A stretch of DNA of 32,414 bases, taken from the NCBI GenBank assembly GCA_016179875.1, contig JACPCH010000209.1, positions 1 through 32,414 on the forward strand. The letters run 5' to 3'. Below the pieces are notes generated by a model. The model worked only from the letters and a program-made list of their open reading frames with translations, ran no database searches and was not told where the DNA came from. The number at the start of each line of letters is the position of its first letter. Within the stretch, counting starts at the first letter, position 1. Below, one piece after another: positions 24,690 to 32,414 of this stretch. The translations under genes were made by a program, and so were the position numbers. The stretch is from Candidatus Rokuibacteriota bacterium (GTDB taxonomy: Bacteria; Methylomirabilota; Methylomirabilia; Rokubacteriales; CSP1-6).

Positions 24690-25763
24690 ATGGACTACTA
24701 CCCCCCGCGCGACGCCTGGCAGGCGAAGCGGCCCGACGAGCTCGGCCTCGCGCCCGGGGGCGCGTGGCGCCGCGACTTCCTCACGGACGCCGGCCGCTAC
24801 ATCGGCGTGGCCGACGAGCCGCCGGGGCCCGACGACGTGCCCGGTCCGGTGCGCCCGCGCGGCGGGCCGAACGGCCTGATCCTGCGCGGCGGGTTCATCG
24901 CGGCGGAGTGGGGCGACACGCGCCGCCCCGACATGACGTTCAGCGTGGCCAAGAGCTACCTCGCCGCGCTGGCGGGCCGCGCCGTGGCGCGCGGGCTGAT
25001 CCGGAGCCTCGACGACCCCGTGCGCGACGCCGTGCGCGACGGCGGCTTCGACGCGCCGCAGAACCGCGCGATCACCTGGCGCCACCTGCTCCAGCAGACG
25101 AGCGAGTGGCAGGGCACGCTCTGGGGCAAGCCCGACTCGATCGACCACAACCGCGACGTCGGCAAGAGCGAGCTGGGCGCCGCCGACAAGGGCCGGCCGC
25201 GCCCGCTGCGCCCGCCGGGCACGCTCTGGGAGTACAACGACGTGCGCGTGAACCGCCTGAGCCTCGCGCTCCTCCACGTGTTCCGCGCGCCCCTGCCCGA
25301 CGTCCTCCACCGCGAGGTGATGGACCCGATCGGCGCGTCGCCCGACTGGGAGTGGCAGCCCTACCGGAACGCGTGGGTCGTCCTCGACGGCCGGCTGATG
25401 CCGTCGGTGCCGGGCGGCTCGCACTGGGGCGGCGGGCTCTGGATGAGCAGCCGCGACCACGCGCGCTTCGGCCTGCTGGTCCACCGCGGCGGCGCGTGGG
25501 ACGGGCGCGCGCTCCTGCCGGCGTCGTGGGTCGCCGAGATGCGCCGGCCCTGCGGGCTGAATCCGGAATACGGGCTGCTCTGGTGGCTCAACACCGGGCG
25601 CGCCCAGCTCCCGGGCGCGCCCGCGTCCTGCTACGCCGCGCGCGGCGCCGGCAGCAACGTGATCGTCATCGACCCCGAGCACGACCTGGTCGTCGTCGCG
25701 CGCTGGATCGACAAGGCGCACGTGGACGGCTTCGTCGGGCGCGTCGTCGAGAGCGTCGTCTAG
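24690..25763 (+). CDS. Serine hydrolase, beta-lactamase/class C penicillin-binding fold
   Basis: A 357-residue protein of the beta-lactamase-related family (PF00144 type). The nucleophile motif SxxK is in TFSVAKSYLA (S85, K88). The second motif with its tyrosine is in LWEYNDVRVNRL (Y182), and the third-box region is SHWGGGLWMSSRDHARFG. Supporting segments are SLDDPVRDAV and WRHLLQQTSEWQG. Members include esterases, peptidases and lactamases; I see no signal peptide, so a cytoplasmic esterase-like role is likeliest. Residues 20-25 (LAPGGAW) look shorter than usual before WRRDFLT, so a small in-frame loss there is possible but unproven. Its TAG ends at 25763, two bases from the convergent dehydratase stop. 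Confidence 0.82.
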   Translation: MDYYPPRDAWQAKRPDELGLAPGGAWRRDFLTDAGRYIGVADEPPGPDDVPGPVRPRGGPNGLILRGGFIAAEWGDTRRPDMTFSVAKSYLAALAGRAVARGLIRSLDDPVRDAVRDGGFDAPQNRAITWRHLLQQTSEWQGTLWGKPDSIDHNRDVGKSELGAADKGRPRPLRPPGTLWEYNDVRVNRLSLALLHVFRAPLPDVLHREVMDPIGASPDWEWQPYRNAWVVLDGRLMPSVPGGSHWGGGLWMSSRDHARFGLLVHRGGAWDGRALLPASWVAEMRRPCGLNPEYGLLWWLNTGRAQLPGAPASCYAARGAGSNVIVIDPEHDLVVVARWIDKAHVDGFVGRVVESVV

Positions 25764-25764
25764 C

Positions 25765-27741
25765 TCAGCCGCGCGCCGCGGCCCCCAGCGCGGCGACGAT
25801 GGCGTCCACGTCGTAGACGCAGCCGCCCCAGGTCCCGCCGCCGACCTGCTGGAGCGCGGCCCACAGGCGCGTGTCGTCCGGCAGCTCGGGGTCGGGCGCG
25901 AGGTCCGGCCGCGGCGGGCGCGCCGCGAGCACGCGCGCGCCTTCCTCCGGGCCGTAGTCCCGCCCGCCGTGCCCCACGAGGTCCACGCTCCCCTCGAGGC
26001 GGTTCCGGTCCACCACGATGCGGATCAGGTCGCCGTCCCGCACGCGCCCGATCGGCCCGCCCGCGAGCGCCTCGGGGCCGACGTGGCCGACGCAGGCGCC
26101 GGTCGAGACGCCGGAGAAGCGCGCGTCGGTCAGGACCGCGACGTGCTTGCCCCACGACAGGTGCTTGAGCGCCGAGGTGATCTGGAAGATCTCCTCCATC
26201 CCCGCGCCCAGCGGCCCGCGGCAGATGAGCACCAGGACGTCGCCGGGCTTGAGCCCGTCCGCGCCGCGGCGCTTGATCGCGGCGATCGCGTCGCGCTCGC
26301 GCGTGAACACGCGCGCGGGGCCGGTCTTGCGGTAGACGCCGTCCGCGTCCACCACCGACGGGTCGATCGCCGTGCTCTTGATCACCGAGCCCTGGGGCGC
26401 CAGGTTGCCGCGCGGGAACGTGACGGTGCTGGTGAGCCCGCGGGCCCGCGCGCGCTCGGGCGCCATGATGACGTCGTCGGGCGCCACGCCGTCGGCGCCC
26501 TGGAGCCGCTCCCGCAGCGTGGCGCGGCGCTCGGAGGCCTCCCACCAGTCGAGCACGCCTCCCAGGCGCTCGCCGCTCACCGTCAGGACGTCGAGGTCGA
26601 GCAGGCCGAGGCGCCGCAGGTGCAGCATGACCTCGGGCACCCCGCCGGCCAGGAACGCGCGCACCGTCGGGTGGGGGCCGTTCGGCAGCGTATCGACCAG
26701 GCGCGGCACGCGGCGGTTGACGGCGATCCAGTCGTCCACCGTCGGGCGCCGGAGCCCCGCGGCGTGGGCGATGGCGGGCAGGTGCAGCAGGAGGTTCGTC
26801 GAGCCGCCGAACGCGGCGTGGACGACCATCGCGTTCTTCACGGCCGCGTCGGTCAGGATGTCGCGCGTCCGGAGGCCGCGCGCCTCCAGGCTCACCAGCG
26901 CGCGCGCCGAGCGCCGCGCCATGTCGGTCCAGATCGGCTGGCCCGAGGGCGCCAGCGCCGCGTGCGGCAGCGCGAGGCCGAGCGCCTCGCCGATCACCTG
27001 CGAGGTCGCCGCGGTGCCGAGGAACTGGCAGCCGCCGCCCGGCGAGCCGCAGGCGCGGCAGCCCAGCTCGGCGGCCTGGTCGAGCGTCAGCTCGCCGTGG
27101 GCGAAGCGCGCGCCGATGGACTGGACCTTGCCCGCGTCCTCGCCGTCCGCCGGCGGGAGCGTCACGCCCCCGGGCACGAGCACGCCGGGCAGGTCGGGCG
27201 CGCCCGCGAGCGCCAGCATCATCGCCGGCAGGCCCTTGTCGCACGTCGCCACGCCGAGCACGCCCCGGCGCGTCGGCAGCGAGCGGATCAGCCGGCGCAG
27301 CACGAGCGCCGCGTCGTTCCGGTACGCGAGGCTGTCGAGCATCCCCGCGGTGCCCTGCGTCCGGCCGTCGCACGGATCCGAGCAGAACGCGGCGAACGGC
27401 AGGCCGCCGAGCCCGGCCAGCTCTTCCGCCGCCGCCTGCATGAGCAGGCCGATCTCCCAGTGCCCCGTGTGATAGCCGAGCGCGATCGGCCGGCCGTCGG
27501 CCGCGCGGATCCCGCCCTGGGTGCCGAGCATGAGGAACTGCGGGCGCCCGAGCTCACGCGGATCCCAGCCCATGCCGGCGTTCTGCGTCCAGCCGAAGAT
27601 GTCGCCGCTCGGCCGCTCGAGCAGCATCTCGGCCGTGAGGGGCAGCCGCCCCGGCGGCCCGGCGGCCGCCGTCTGCACCTGCCACACGCCGCGCTCCGAT
27701 CCCACGATCTCGTCGAACCCGATCCGCGCTCGCGCCGTCAT
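25765..27741 (-). CDS. yjhG: YjhG/YagF-type D-xylonate (sugar-acid) dehydratase
   Basis: A complete 658-residue member of the IlvD/Edd superfamily, closest to YjhG/YagF. It should dehydrate an aldonic acid such as D-xylonate to 2-keto-3-deoxy acid, using an Fe-S cluster. Family-typical stretches run the whole length: [26 protein letters not shown], cluster cysteines in [23 protein letters not shown] and [70 protein letters not shown], and the C-terminal [12 protein letters not shown]. The ATG at 27741 has GAGGAGG upstream; the frame is open to 27924 but lacks family sequence there. No aldolase, xylose dehydrogenase or sugar transporter is adjacent, so the substrate remains inferred. Confidence 0.9.
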   Translation of the reverse strand: MTARARIGFDEIVGSERGVWQVQTAAAGPPGRLPLTAEMLLERPSGDIFGWTQNAGMGWDPRELGRPQFLMLGTQGGIRAADGRPIALGYHTGHWEIGLLMQAAAEELAGLGGLPFAAFCSDPCDGRTQGTAGMLDSLAYRNDAALVLRRLIRSLPTRRGVLGVATCDKGLPAMMLALAGAPDLPGVLVPGGVTLPPADGEDAGKVQSIGARFAHGELTLDQAAELGCRACGSPGGGCQFLGTAATSQVIGEALGLALPHAALAPSGQPIWTDMARRSARALVSLEARGLRTRDILTDAAVKNAMVVHAAFGGSTNLLLHLPAIAHAAGLRRPTVDDWIAVNRRVPRLVDTLPNGPHPTVRAFLAGGVPEVMLHLRRLGLLDLDVLTVSGERLGGVLDWWEASERRATLRERLQGADGVAPDDVIMAPERARARGLTSTVTFPRGNLAPQGSVIKSTAIDPSVVDADGVYRKTGPARVFTRERDAIAAIKRRGADGLKPGDVLVLICRGPLGAGMEEIFQITSALKHLSWGKHVAVLTDARFSGVSTGACVGHVGPEALAGGPIGRVRDGDLIRIVVDRNRLEGSVDLVGHGGRDYGPEEGARVLAARPPRPDLAPDPELPDDTRLWAALQQVGGGTWGGCVYDVDAIVAALGAAARG

Positions 27742-27823
27742 GCCGGCCTCCTCGTCGACGTGCCTGGCAGCGTACACGAAATTGGACATTCCCACCGCGC
27801 TCCAACCGTGGCTAGCTGATCGC

Positions 27824-28117
27824 GTGTCGTCGGAGAATGTCCGGCTCGTGTTTCGTGTCCACGCCGTCCTGCGCATGTTCGAACGAGGCATCACCATGGA
27901 CGACGTTCGCGCCGTTCTCCGCACCGGCGAGACGATCGAGAACTACCCGGATGACAGTCCGTACCCGAGCCGGTTAGTCTTGGGGTGGGTGGGGCACCGG
28001 CCGCTTCACGTGGTGGCGGCCGACGACGCTGAGGCGAACGAGACGGTCGTGATCACGGTGTACGAGCCGAATCCCGCACGTTGGGAGTCGGGGTTCCGGC
28101 GGAGACGGCCGCAATGA
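27824..28117 (+). CDS. DUF4258 protein, probable toxin of a DUF4258/YgiT pair
   Basis: A 97-residue DUF4258 protein, GTG start at 27824. Family pattern: a histidine near the N-terminus in [43 protein letters not shown], and [13 protein letters not shown] near the end. DUF4258 proteins pair with YgiT-type zinc-finger proteins as likely type II toxins, probably RNases by their distant likeness to RelE/MqsR folds. The stop overlaps the downstream antitoxin ATG (ATGA, 28114-28117), so the order is toxin first. Composition is a little lower in GC than neighbours (37 of 60 at 27841-27900), as expected of a mobile module. The frame is open far upstream, antisense to the dehydratase; only this part matches. 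Confidence 0.85.
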   Translation: MSSENVRLVFRVHAVLRMFERGITMDDVRAVLRTGETIENYPDDSPYPSRLVLGWVGHRPLHVVAADDAEANETVVITVYEPNPARWESGFRRRRPQ

Positions 28118-28341
28118 AATGCGTGATCTGCAAGAGTGGCGATACGTCCGCCGGGACGACGACGGTCTCACTGACGCGGGAACACACCACGCTGGTCGTC
28201 AAGCACGTGCCGGCCGAGGTGTGCCAGACGTGCGGCGAGGCCTACGTAGACGAAGCGACGACGGCCCATCTTCTCGAGACGGCCGACGAGGCCGCCCGAA
28301 CCGGCGTGGAGCTGGACGTCCGTGAATACGCGGGCGCCTGA
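28114..28341 (+). CDS. YgiT-type zinc-finger (MqsA-like) antitoxin
   Basis: A 75-residue protein with two CxxC zinc knuckles, [10 protein letters not shown] (C3, C6) and EVCQTCGEAYVDE (about 37-49), separated by a beta region (TTTVSLTREHTTLVVKHVPA). The short helical tail carries TAHLLETADEAAR. This is the N-terminal zinc domain of MqsA without its usual HTH DNA-binding domain, the form commonly paired with DUF4258. It should bind and neutralise the upstream toxin. Whether it also represses the promoter is doubtful without an HTH. It stops 3 bp from the convergent MFS gene. Confidence 0.87.
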   Translation: MKCVICKSGDTSAGTTTVSLTREHTTLVVKHVPAEVCQTCGEAYVDEATTAHLLETADEAARTGVELDVREYAGA

Positions 28342-28344
28342 GCC

Positions 28345-29535
28345 CTACTCCCCGTCGCCCGCTGTCGCGTGCGCCGGCGTGGCGAGCACCACCAGCCCGA
28401 CCAGCACGAGCGCCGCCGCGAACGTCCAGAACACCGCCTCGTAGCCGCCGAGCGCCAGCACCAGGAGCGACGCGCCCACGGGCCCGGCCGCGCGCGCGCC
28501 GTTGGAGCCGAGCGCCACGGCGCCGGAGATGCTCCCGTAGTGGCGCGGGCCGAAGATCTCGGCGAGGGTGCTGGCGCGGGCCAGCGTGTTCATGCCGTTG
28601 GCGGCGCCGAGCAGCACGATCATCGGCAGGAGCGACGGCATGTGGGCGATCAGCGCGAGCTGGGCCAGCGCGAGCGCCTGCACGACGAAGACCGTCGCCG
28701 TCACCCACCGGTGGCCCAGCCAGGCCGCGACCGGCGCGAAGACGAGGCGGCCGAGGAGTTGCATGGCGCCGATCCAGCCCACGGCCGCCGCCGCCGTCGT
28801 CGCGGCCCAGCCGTGGTCGGTCAGGTACGGGATCAGGTGCACGGTGACCGTCACGACCGCGAAGTTGCTGACGACGAACGCGACGCCGAGCACCCAGAAC
28901 ACGGCCGTCCGCGCCGCGCCGGCGAGCGACAGGCTCGGCCGCTCGGCGGGCGCGCCGCCGGCGGCGCCCGGCGGACGCGGCGCCTCGGCGGGCGGGCTCT
29001 GCCGCAGCGCCAGCGCGTGGAGCGGGATCGTCAGCACCGCCAGCATCCCGGCGAGCGTCACCAGCGCCAGGCGCCAGCCCTGGCGCTCGAGCAGCCACGC
29101 CGCGATCGGCATGAAGATCGTGCTGGCAAGCCCGCCCGCGAGCGTGACGATCAGGAGCGCGCGGTCGCGGTGGCGGGTGCGGAACCAGCTCACCACCGCC
29201 GCGAACGCCGGCTCGTAGAGGATCGCCGACATCGCGAAGCCGAGGCCGAGCCACACCAGATAGAGCCCGGCCAGGCTCTCGATGCGCGACCACGCCAGCA
29301 GGAGCGCCACGGCCAGGATCGAGCCGGCGGTCATGAGCGCGCGCGGGCCGTGGCGGTCGAGCCAGCGCCCGACCGGCAGCGACATGAGCGCGGCGGCCGC
29401 CATGCCCACCGAGAAGGCGCCGGTGACCGCTACCCGCGAGGCGCCGAGGTCCCGCTCCATCGGGCGGAGCATGACCGGGAAGCCGTAGTAGACGATGCCC
29501 CACGACACGGTCTCCGTGACGCAGAGCACGCCCAC
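28345..29535 (-). CDS. MFS transporter
   Basis: A 396-residue inner-membrane protein with about 12 hydrophobic helices, the loop 2-3 signature GRWLDRHGPRALM (about 56-68), and a central cytoplasmic linker rich in Pro/Ala (about 180-200). It resembles monocarboxylate/oxalate-type MFS proteins in its N-terminal VTETVSWGIVYYGFPV. Substrate unknown. The only usual start is GTG at 29533-29535, but helix 1 clearly begins earlier (RFSYGWVVV). In frame, a CTG at 29569-29571 opens LSPARFSYGWVVV and would give 408 residues, starting 7 nt after the aminotransferase stop. It is probably co-transcribed with that gene. Confidence 0.83.
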   Translation of the reverse strand: MGVLCVTETVSWGIVYYGFPVMLRPMERDLGASRVAVTGAFSVGMAAAALMSLPVGRWLDRHGPRALMTAGSILAVALLLAWSRIESLAGLYLVWLGLGFAMSAILYEPAFAAVVSWFRTRHRDRALLIVTLAGGLASTIFMPIAAWLLERQGWRLALVTLAGMLAVLTIPLHALALRQSPPAEAPRPPGAAGGAPAERPSLSLAGAARTAVFWVLGVAFVVSNFAVVTVTVHLIPYLTDHGWAATTAAAAVGWIGAMQLLGRLVFAPVAAWLGHRWVTATVFVVQALALAQLALIAHMPSLLPMIVLLGAANGMNTLARASTLAEIFGPRHYGSISGAVALGSNGARAAGPVGASLLVLALGGYEAVFWTFAAALVLVGLVVLATPAHATAGDGE

Positions 29536-29578
29536 GACGACCCAGCCGTAGGAGAAGCGCGCGGGGCTCAGTCGGCGA

Positions 29579-30505
29579 CTAGACCGTGACGGCCTTGTAG
29601 GTCGGCGTGCGCCACTCCGGATGCTGGGTGTCCACGCCGCGCACCAGACCCATGTAGACCTTCGAGATCGCGCGCGTGACCGGGCCGATCTCGCCCGAGC
29701 CGAGCGGGAAGCGGTCGATGGACGTGATCGGCGTGATCTCGTAGCCGCTCCCGCAGAAGAACGCCTCCTCGGCCACGTACAGCTCGGTGCGGTCGATGTC
29801 GCGCTCGGCCACGTCGAGGCCGAGCATCCCGGGGCAGACGTCCTCGATGAGCGTCGCGCGGGTGATGGACTCGAGGATGTCGCTCGCCGTCCCCGGCGTG
29901 ACGACGCGGCCCTTGCGCACCATGAAGAGCGTGGCGCCGGTGCCCTCGGCCACCTTGCCGTCGCGGTTCAGGAAGATCGGCGCGTCGTAGCCGTCGGCCT
30001 TCGCCTGCAGCAGCGCCAGCCGCCCGTTCTGGTAGTTGGCGCCGCACTTCAGGCGGATCGGGATCGCGTTGTCGGAGGTGCGCTGCCACGAGCTGACGCA
30101 GCAGGCGAGCCCCCGGCCCTCCGGCGCCAGGCGCCCCCGCTGCCGCGGGTTGATGTAGAGCCCGGTCGGCGACGTCGCGTCCATGCCGGCGCCGAGGACG
30201 TAGGCCACCATGTGCATGTGGACGTCCTCCTGGACCCCGTTCCCCGCCAGCACCGCGCGCACGGCCTCGAACAGGTCGTCGTCGCCGTACGGGACGCTGA
30301 AGCGCATCATCTTCATGGACTCGCGCAGCCGCGCGAAGTGGTCGGCGAGGCGGAAGGCGTACAGCTCGCCGTCCGTGGCGTTCCAGTAGGCGCGCAGGCC
30401 CTCGAAGACGTTGGTAGCATAGAAGACCGCGGCGCTGTTCACCGGGAGCACCGCCTGGTCCTGGGGGAGCAGCCGGCCGTTCATCCAGATCTTGAAGTCC
30501 GCCAT
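29579..30505 (-). CDS. ilvE: Branched-chain amino acid aminotransferase
   Basis: A complete 308-residue fold-type IV PLP aminotransferase that interconverts Leu, Ile and Val with their 2-oxoacids. Motifs: [14 protein letters not shown] (about 27-40), [13 protein letters not shown], the Schiff-base lysine in [11 protein letters not shown] (K153), [38 protein letters not shown] (PLP-phosphate site) and [14 protein letters not shown]. The start ATG at 30503-30505 follows GGAAAGGA. A TATGAT -10-like box lies upstream on the same strand (30553-30558). It is followed by the MFS gene and is divergent from msrA. Confidence 0.93.
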   Translation of the reverse strand: MADFKIWMNGRLLPQDQAVLPVNSAAVFYATNVFEGLRAYWNATDGELYAFRLADHFARLRESMKMMRFSVPYGDDDLFEAVRAVLAGNGVQEDVHMHMVAYVLGAGMDATSPTGLYINPRQRGRLAPEGRGLACCVSSWQRTSDNAIPIRLKCGANYQNGRLALLQAKADGYDAPIFLNRDGKVAEGTGATLFMVRKGRVVTPGTASDILESITRATLIEDVCPGMLGLDVAERDIDRTELYVAEEAFFCGSGYEITPITSIDRFPLGSGEIGPVTRAISKVYMGLVRGVDTQHPEWRTPTYKAVTV

Positions 30506-30552
30506 CGGGGGAGGGTCCTTTCCGCGCCGGGCCTGGCGCCCGCGTCCAGAGG

Positions 30553-30558
30553 ATCATA
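30553..30558 (-). promoter_or_regulatory. Candidate -10 box of the ilvE-type gene
   Basis: On the minus strand TATGAT (5 of 6 to TATAAT) lies about 48 nt before the ilvE start. No clear -35 is present. The divergent msrA gene has its own GAGAGGAG ribosome site at 30570-30577. Confidence 0.3.
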
Positions 30559-30585
30559 CCTCCAGACGGAGAGAGGAGCATCTGC

Positions 30586-31172
<587 letters not shown>

Positions 31173-31176
<4 letters not shown>

Positions 31177-31805
31177 GATTCGGGCGCTACGGCAACCCCA
31201 CCGACCTCGCGCGCATGGTGCGGCGCCAGGAGACACCCGCGCGCGCGGCGTGGCAGCGGCCGGACCGCGTCGTGCGCGCGCTCGGGCTCCGGCGCGGCGC
31301 GATCGTCGCCGACCTCGGCGCCGGGCCCGGCTACTTCACCCGCCGGCTCGCGCGCGCCGTCGGGCCCGCCGGCCACGTGTACGCGGTGGAGGCGGAGCCC
31401 GAGGTCATCGCCGTGCTGCGCGAGCGCCTCGCGGCCGCCGGCGTGCGCAACGTCACCCCGGTGCTCGGCAGCGGCGACGATCCGGCGCTGCCGCCCGGAC
31501 GCTCGGACCTCGCGCTGATGGTGAACGTCTACCACCATCTCGACGATCGCGTGGCGTTCCTGCGGCGGGTCGCGCGTGCGCTCGCGCCGCGCGGGCGCCT
31601 GGCCGTCGTCGAATGGGACGCGCGCGAGACGCCGATGGGCCCGCCGCCTCGCCGGCGCGTGCCGCGCGAGGCCATGCTGCGCGACGCGCGGCGCGCCGGT
31701 CTCGTCCCGGCCGCCGAGCATCGCTTCCTCCCCCACCAGTACTTCGTCGTGCTCCGCCGCGCCGCCGGCGCGCGCCGCCGCCCGCGCCGCTCGCGCGCCG
31801 TGTAA
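31173..31805 (+). CDS. Class I SAM-dependent methyltransferase
   Basis: A 210-residue Rossmann-fold methyltransferase. It starts with family-like [18 protein letters not shown] and WQRPDRVV, then motif [16 protein letters not shown] (about 45-59), the acidic residue at the end of beta 2 in VYAVEAEPE, motif II/III in [13 protein letters not shown] (about 110-122), and post-[10 protein letters not shown]. The tail is strongly basic ([16 protein letters not shown]). Substrate unknown. It is translationally coupled to msrA. Confidence 0.85.
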
Positions 31806-31808
31806 GAT
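31803..31808 (+). promoter_or_regulatory. Candidate -10 of a leaderless promoter for the pilin-like gene
   Basis: TAAGAT ends 6 nt before the ATG at 31815 and overlaps the methyltransferase stop codon. No -35 is visible in the GC-rich sequence upstream and no Shine-Dalgarno precedes the ATG. Confidence 0.28.
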
Positions 31809-31814
31809 AACGGC

Positions 31815-32183
31815 ATGAGCGCGCGGCATGACCAGCGGGGCTTCGGCCTGATCGAGATCGTGCTGGTGCTGGTCGTGGTGGCGGTCGCCGGGTTCTTCTT
31901 CATGAAGTACCTCGGCGGCACCGCGACGACGATCGAAAAATTCCAGGAGGAGCGCCCGATCGCGCACGCCCGCCTCATGGCCGACCAGGCCACGCTCGGC
32001 TCGATCCGGGACCAGCTCCGCACCTGGCAGGCCGAGCACGAGGGCAAGTGGCCCGCCGACAAGGCGGCCGTCCTCGCGCTGCTGCCGTCCGCCCCGAAGT
32101 TCCAGTGCGCCGGCAACGACTTCGACTACGATCCGGCCACGGGCAGTCTCAGTCTCCAGATCACCGACGCCGCGCGCTGCTGA
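31815..32183 (+). CDS. Type IV pilin/pseudopilin-like protein with prepilin motif
   Basis: A 122-residue protein with a class III signal: short charged leader MSARHDQRG, cleavage after G9, and mature N-terminus FGLIEIVLVLVVVAVAGFFF with glutamate at mature position 5 (E14). That is the type IV prepilin/pseudopilin signature recognised by a PilD-type peptidase. The C-terminal domain has a helix (RPIAHARLMADQATLGSIRDQLR) and a small sheet with two cysteines (C about 95 and the final C122), which may form a disulphide. No pilus assembly genes are in the window, so it is an orphan minor pilin or secretion pseudopilin. Confidence 0.8.
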   Translation: MSARHDQRGFGLIEIVLVLVVVAVAGFFFMKYLGGTATTIEKFQEERPIAHARLMADQATLGSIRDQLRTWQAEHEGKWPADKAAVLALLPSAPKFQCAGNDFDYDPATGSLSLQITDAARC

Positions 32184-32196
32184 CGGGCCTCGCCGG

Positions 32197-32414
32197 ATGC
32201 GAGGGCTCGCGGCGCTGGCCGTCGTGGTGGCCGGCGTCCTCGGGACGGCGCCCGCGGGCGCCGAGGATCGCGACCTGACGCTCACGGTCGGCGGGCAGCC
32301 GCGGACGTATCGCCTCCATCTCCCGCCGCGCGCCCGTGAGCGCGGGCCGCTGCCGGTGGTCGTCGCCTTCCACGGCGGCGGCGGCAACGCCGCCGGCTTC
32401 AAGGCCTACGCCGG
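32197..32414 (+). CDS. Secreted PHB-depolymerase/feruloyl-esterase-type hydrolase (5' end, cut by window)
   Basis: ATG at 32197 opens a signal peptide (MRGLAALAVVVAGVLGTAPAGA, cleavage about 22) followed by DLTLTVGGQPRTYRLHLP and VVVAFHGGGGNAAGF. The HGGGGNA oxyanion loop and the R-x-Y-x-L-H-x-P opening are typical of the LpqC/PHB depolymerase family of exported esterases. Only about 72 residues are visible and the gene continues off the right edge. It starts 13 bp after the pilin-like stop. Confidence 0.75.
   Translation, partial: MRGLAALAVVVAGVLGTAPAGAEDRDLTLTVGGQPRTYRLHLPPRARERGPLPVVVAFHGGGGNAAGFKAYA

Overview
The window is 32.4 kb of very GC-rich, gene-dense bacterial DNA. It carries about 28 protein genes on both strands, many in tight ATGA-type overlaps. 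I see no tRNA, rRNA, CRISPR array, transposase or phage gene. The gene content (TRAP transporter, fused indolepyruvate-ferredoxin-oxidoreductase-like enzyme, class III pilin-like protein, FadJ, molybdenum hydroxylase start) suggests a free-living, Gram-negative-type soil or sediment heterotroph. Candidatus Rokubacteria/Methylomirabilota is my best guess. That is inference from style and content, because no marker gene is present.

Layout. 1-5000: start of a molybdenum hydroxylase gene (minus), then a sirtuin, a broken alpha/beta hydrolase, a large esterase-like protein and a lower-GC membrane protein of unknown function. 5061-6896 (minus): the uncharacterised trio histidine phosphatase - DUF3090 - SCO1664-type kinase-like protein, best known from Actinobacteria. 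6945-7481: DinB-fold protein. 7539-9626 (minus): FadJ-type beta-oxidation enzyme. 9627-9928: a gap with three perfect hairpins and a plus-facing terminator that serves no visible gene. 9929-13145 (minus): a dctPQM TRAP transporter with an SRPBCC protein behind it. 13285-22207 (plus): one long, closely packed run of HisC-like aminotransferase, fused 2-oxoacid:ferredoxin oxidoreductase, a gutted enolase-superfamily gene, a broken carboxylesterase, a frameshifted MoxR/Mg-chelatase-like AAA+ ATPase and a large vWA protein. 22214-22355: a 142-bp near-perfect palindromic element between convergent genes. 22364-24661 (minus): hybrid histidine kinase, zinc-ribbon protein, methyltransferase remnant. 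24690-25763: serine hydrolase. 25765-27741 (minus): YjhG-type sugar-acid dehydratase. 27824-28341: DUF4258/YgiT toxin-antitoxin pair. 28345-30505 (minus): branched-chain aminotransferase followed by an MFS transporter. 30586-32414: MsrA, methyltransferase, pilin-like protein, and the start of a secreted PHB-depolymerase-type esterase.

The most striking features are these. (1) Five genes carry internal deletions that remove catalytic or core segments: about 1058, 18177, 18560, 19803 and the 24.4-24.66 kb remnant. They point either to a recurrent assembly artefact or to active gene decay. (2) The kinase-like/phosphatase trio, whose last gene appears to start at an ACG codon embedded in its neighbour. 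(3) The long palindrome at 22.2 kb. (4) The orphan terminator and hairpins at 9.8 kb, which look like the 3' end of an unannotated RNA.
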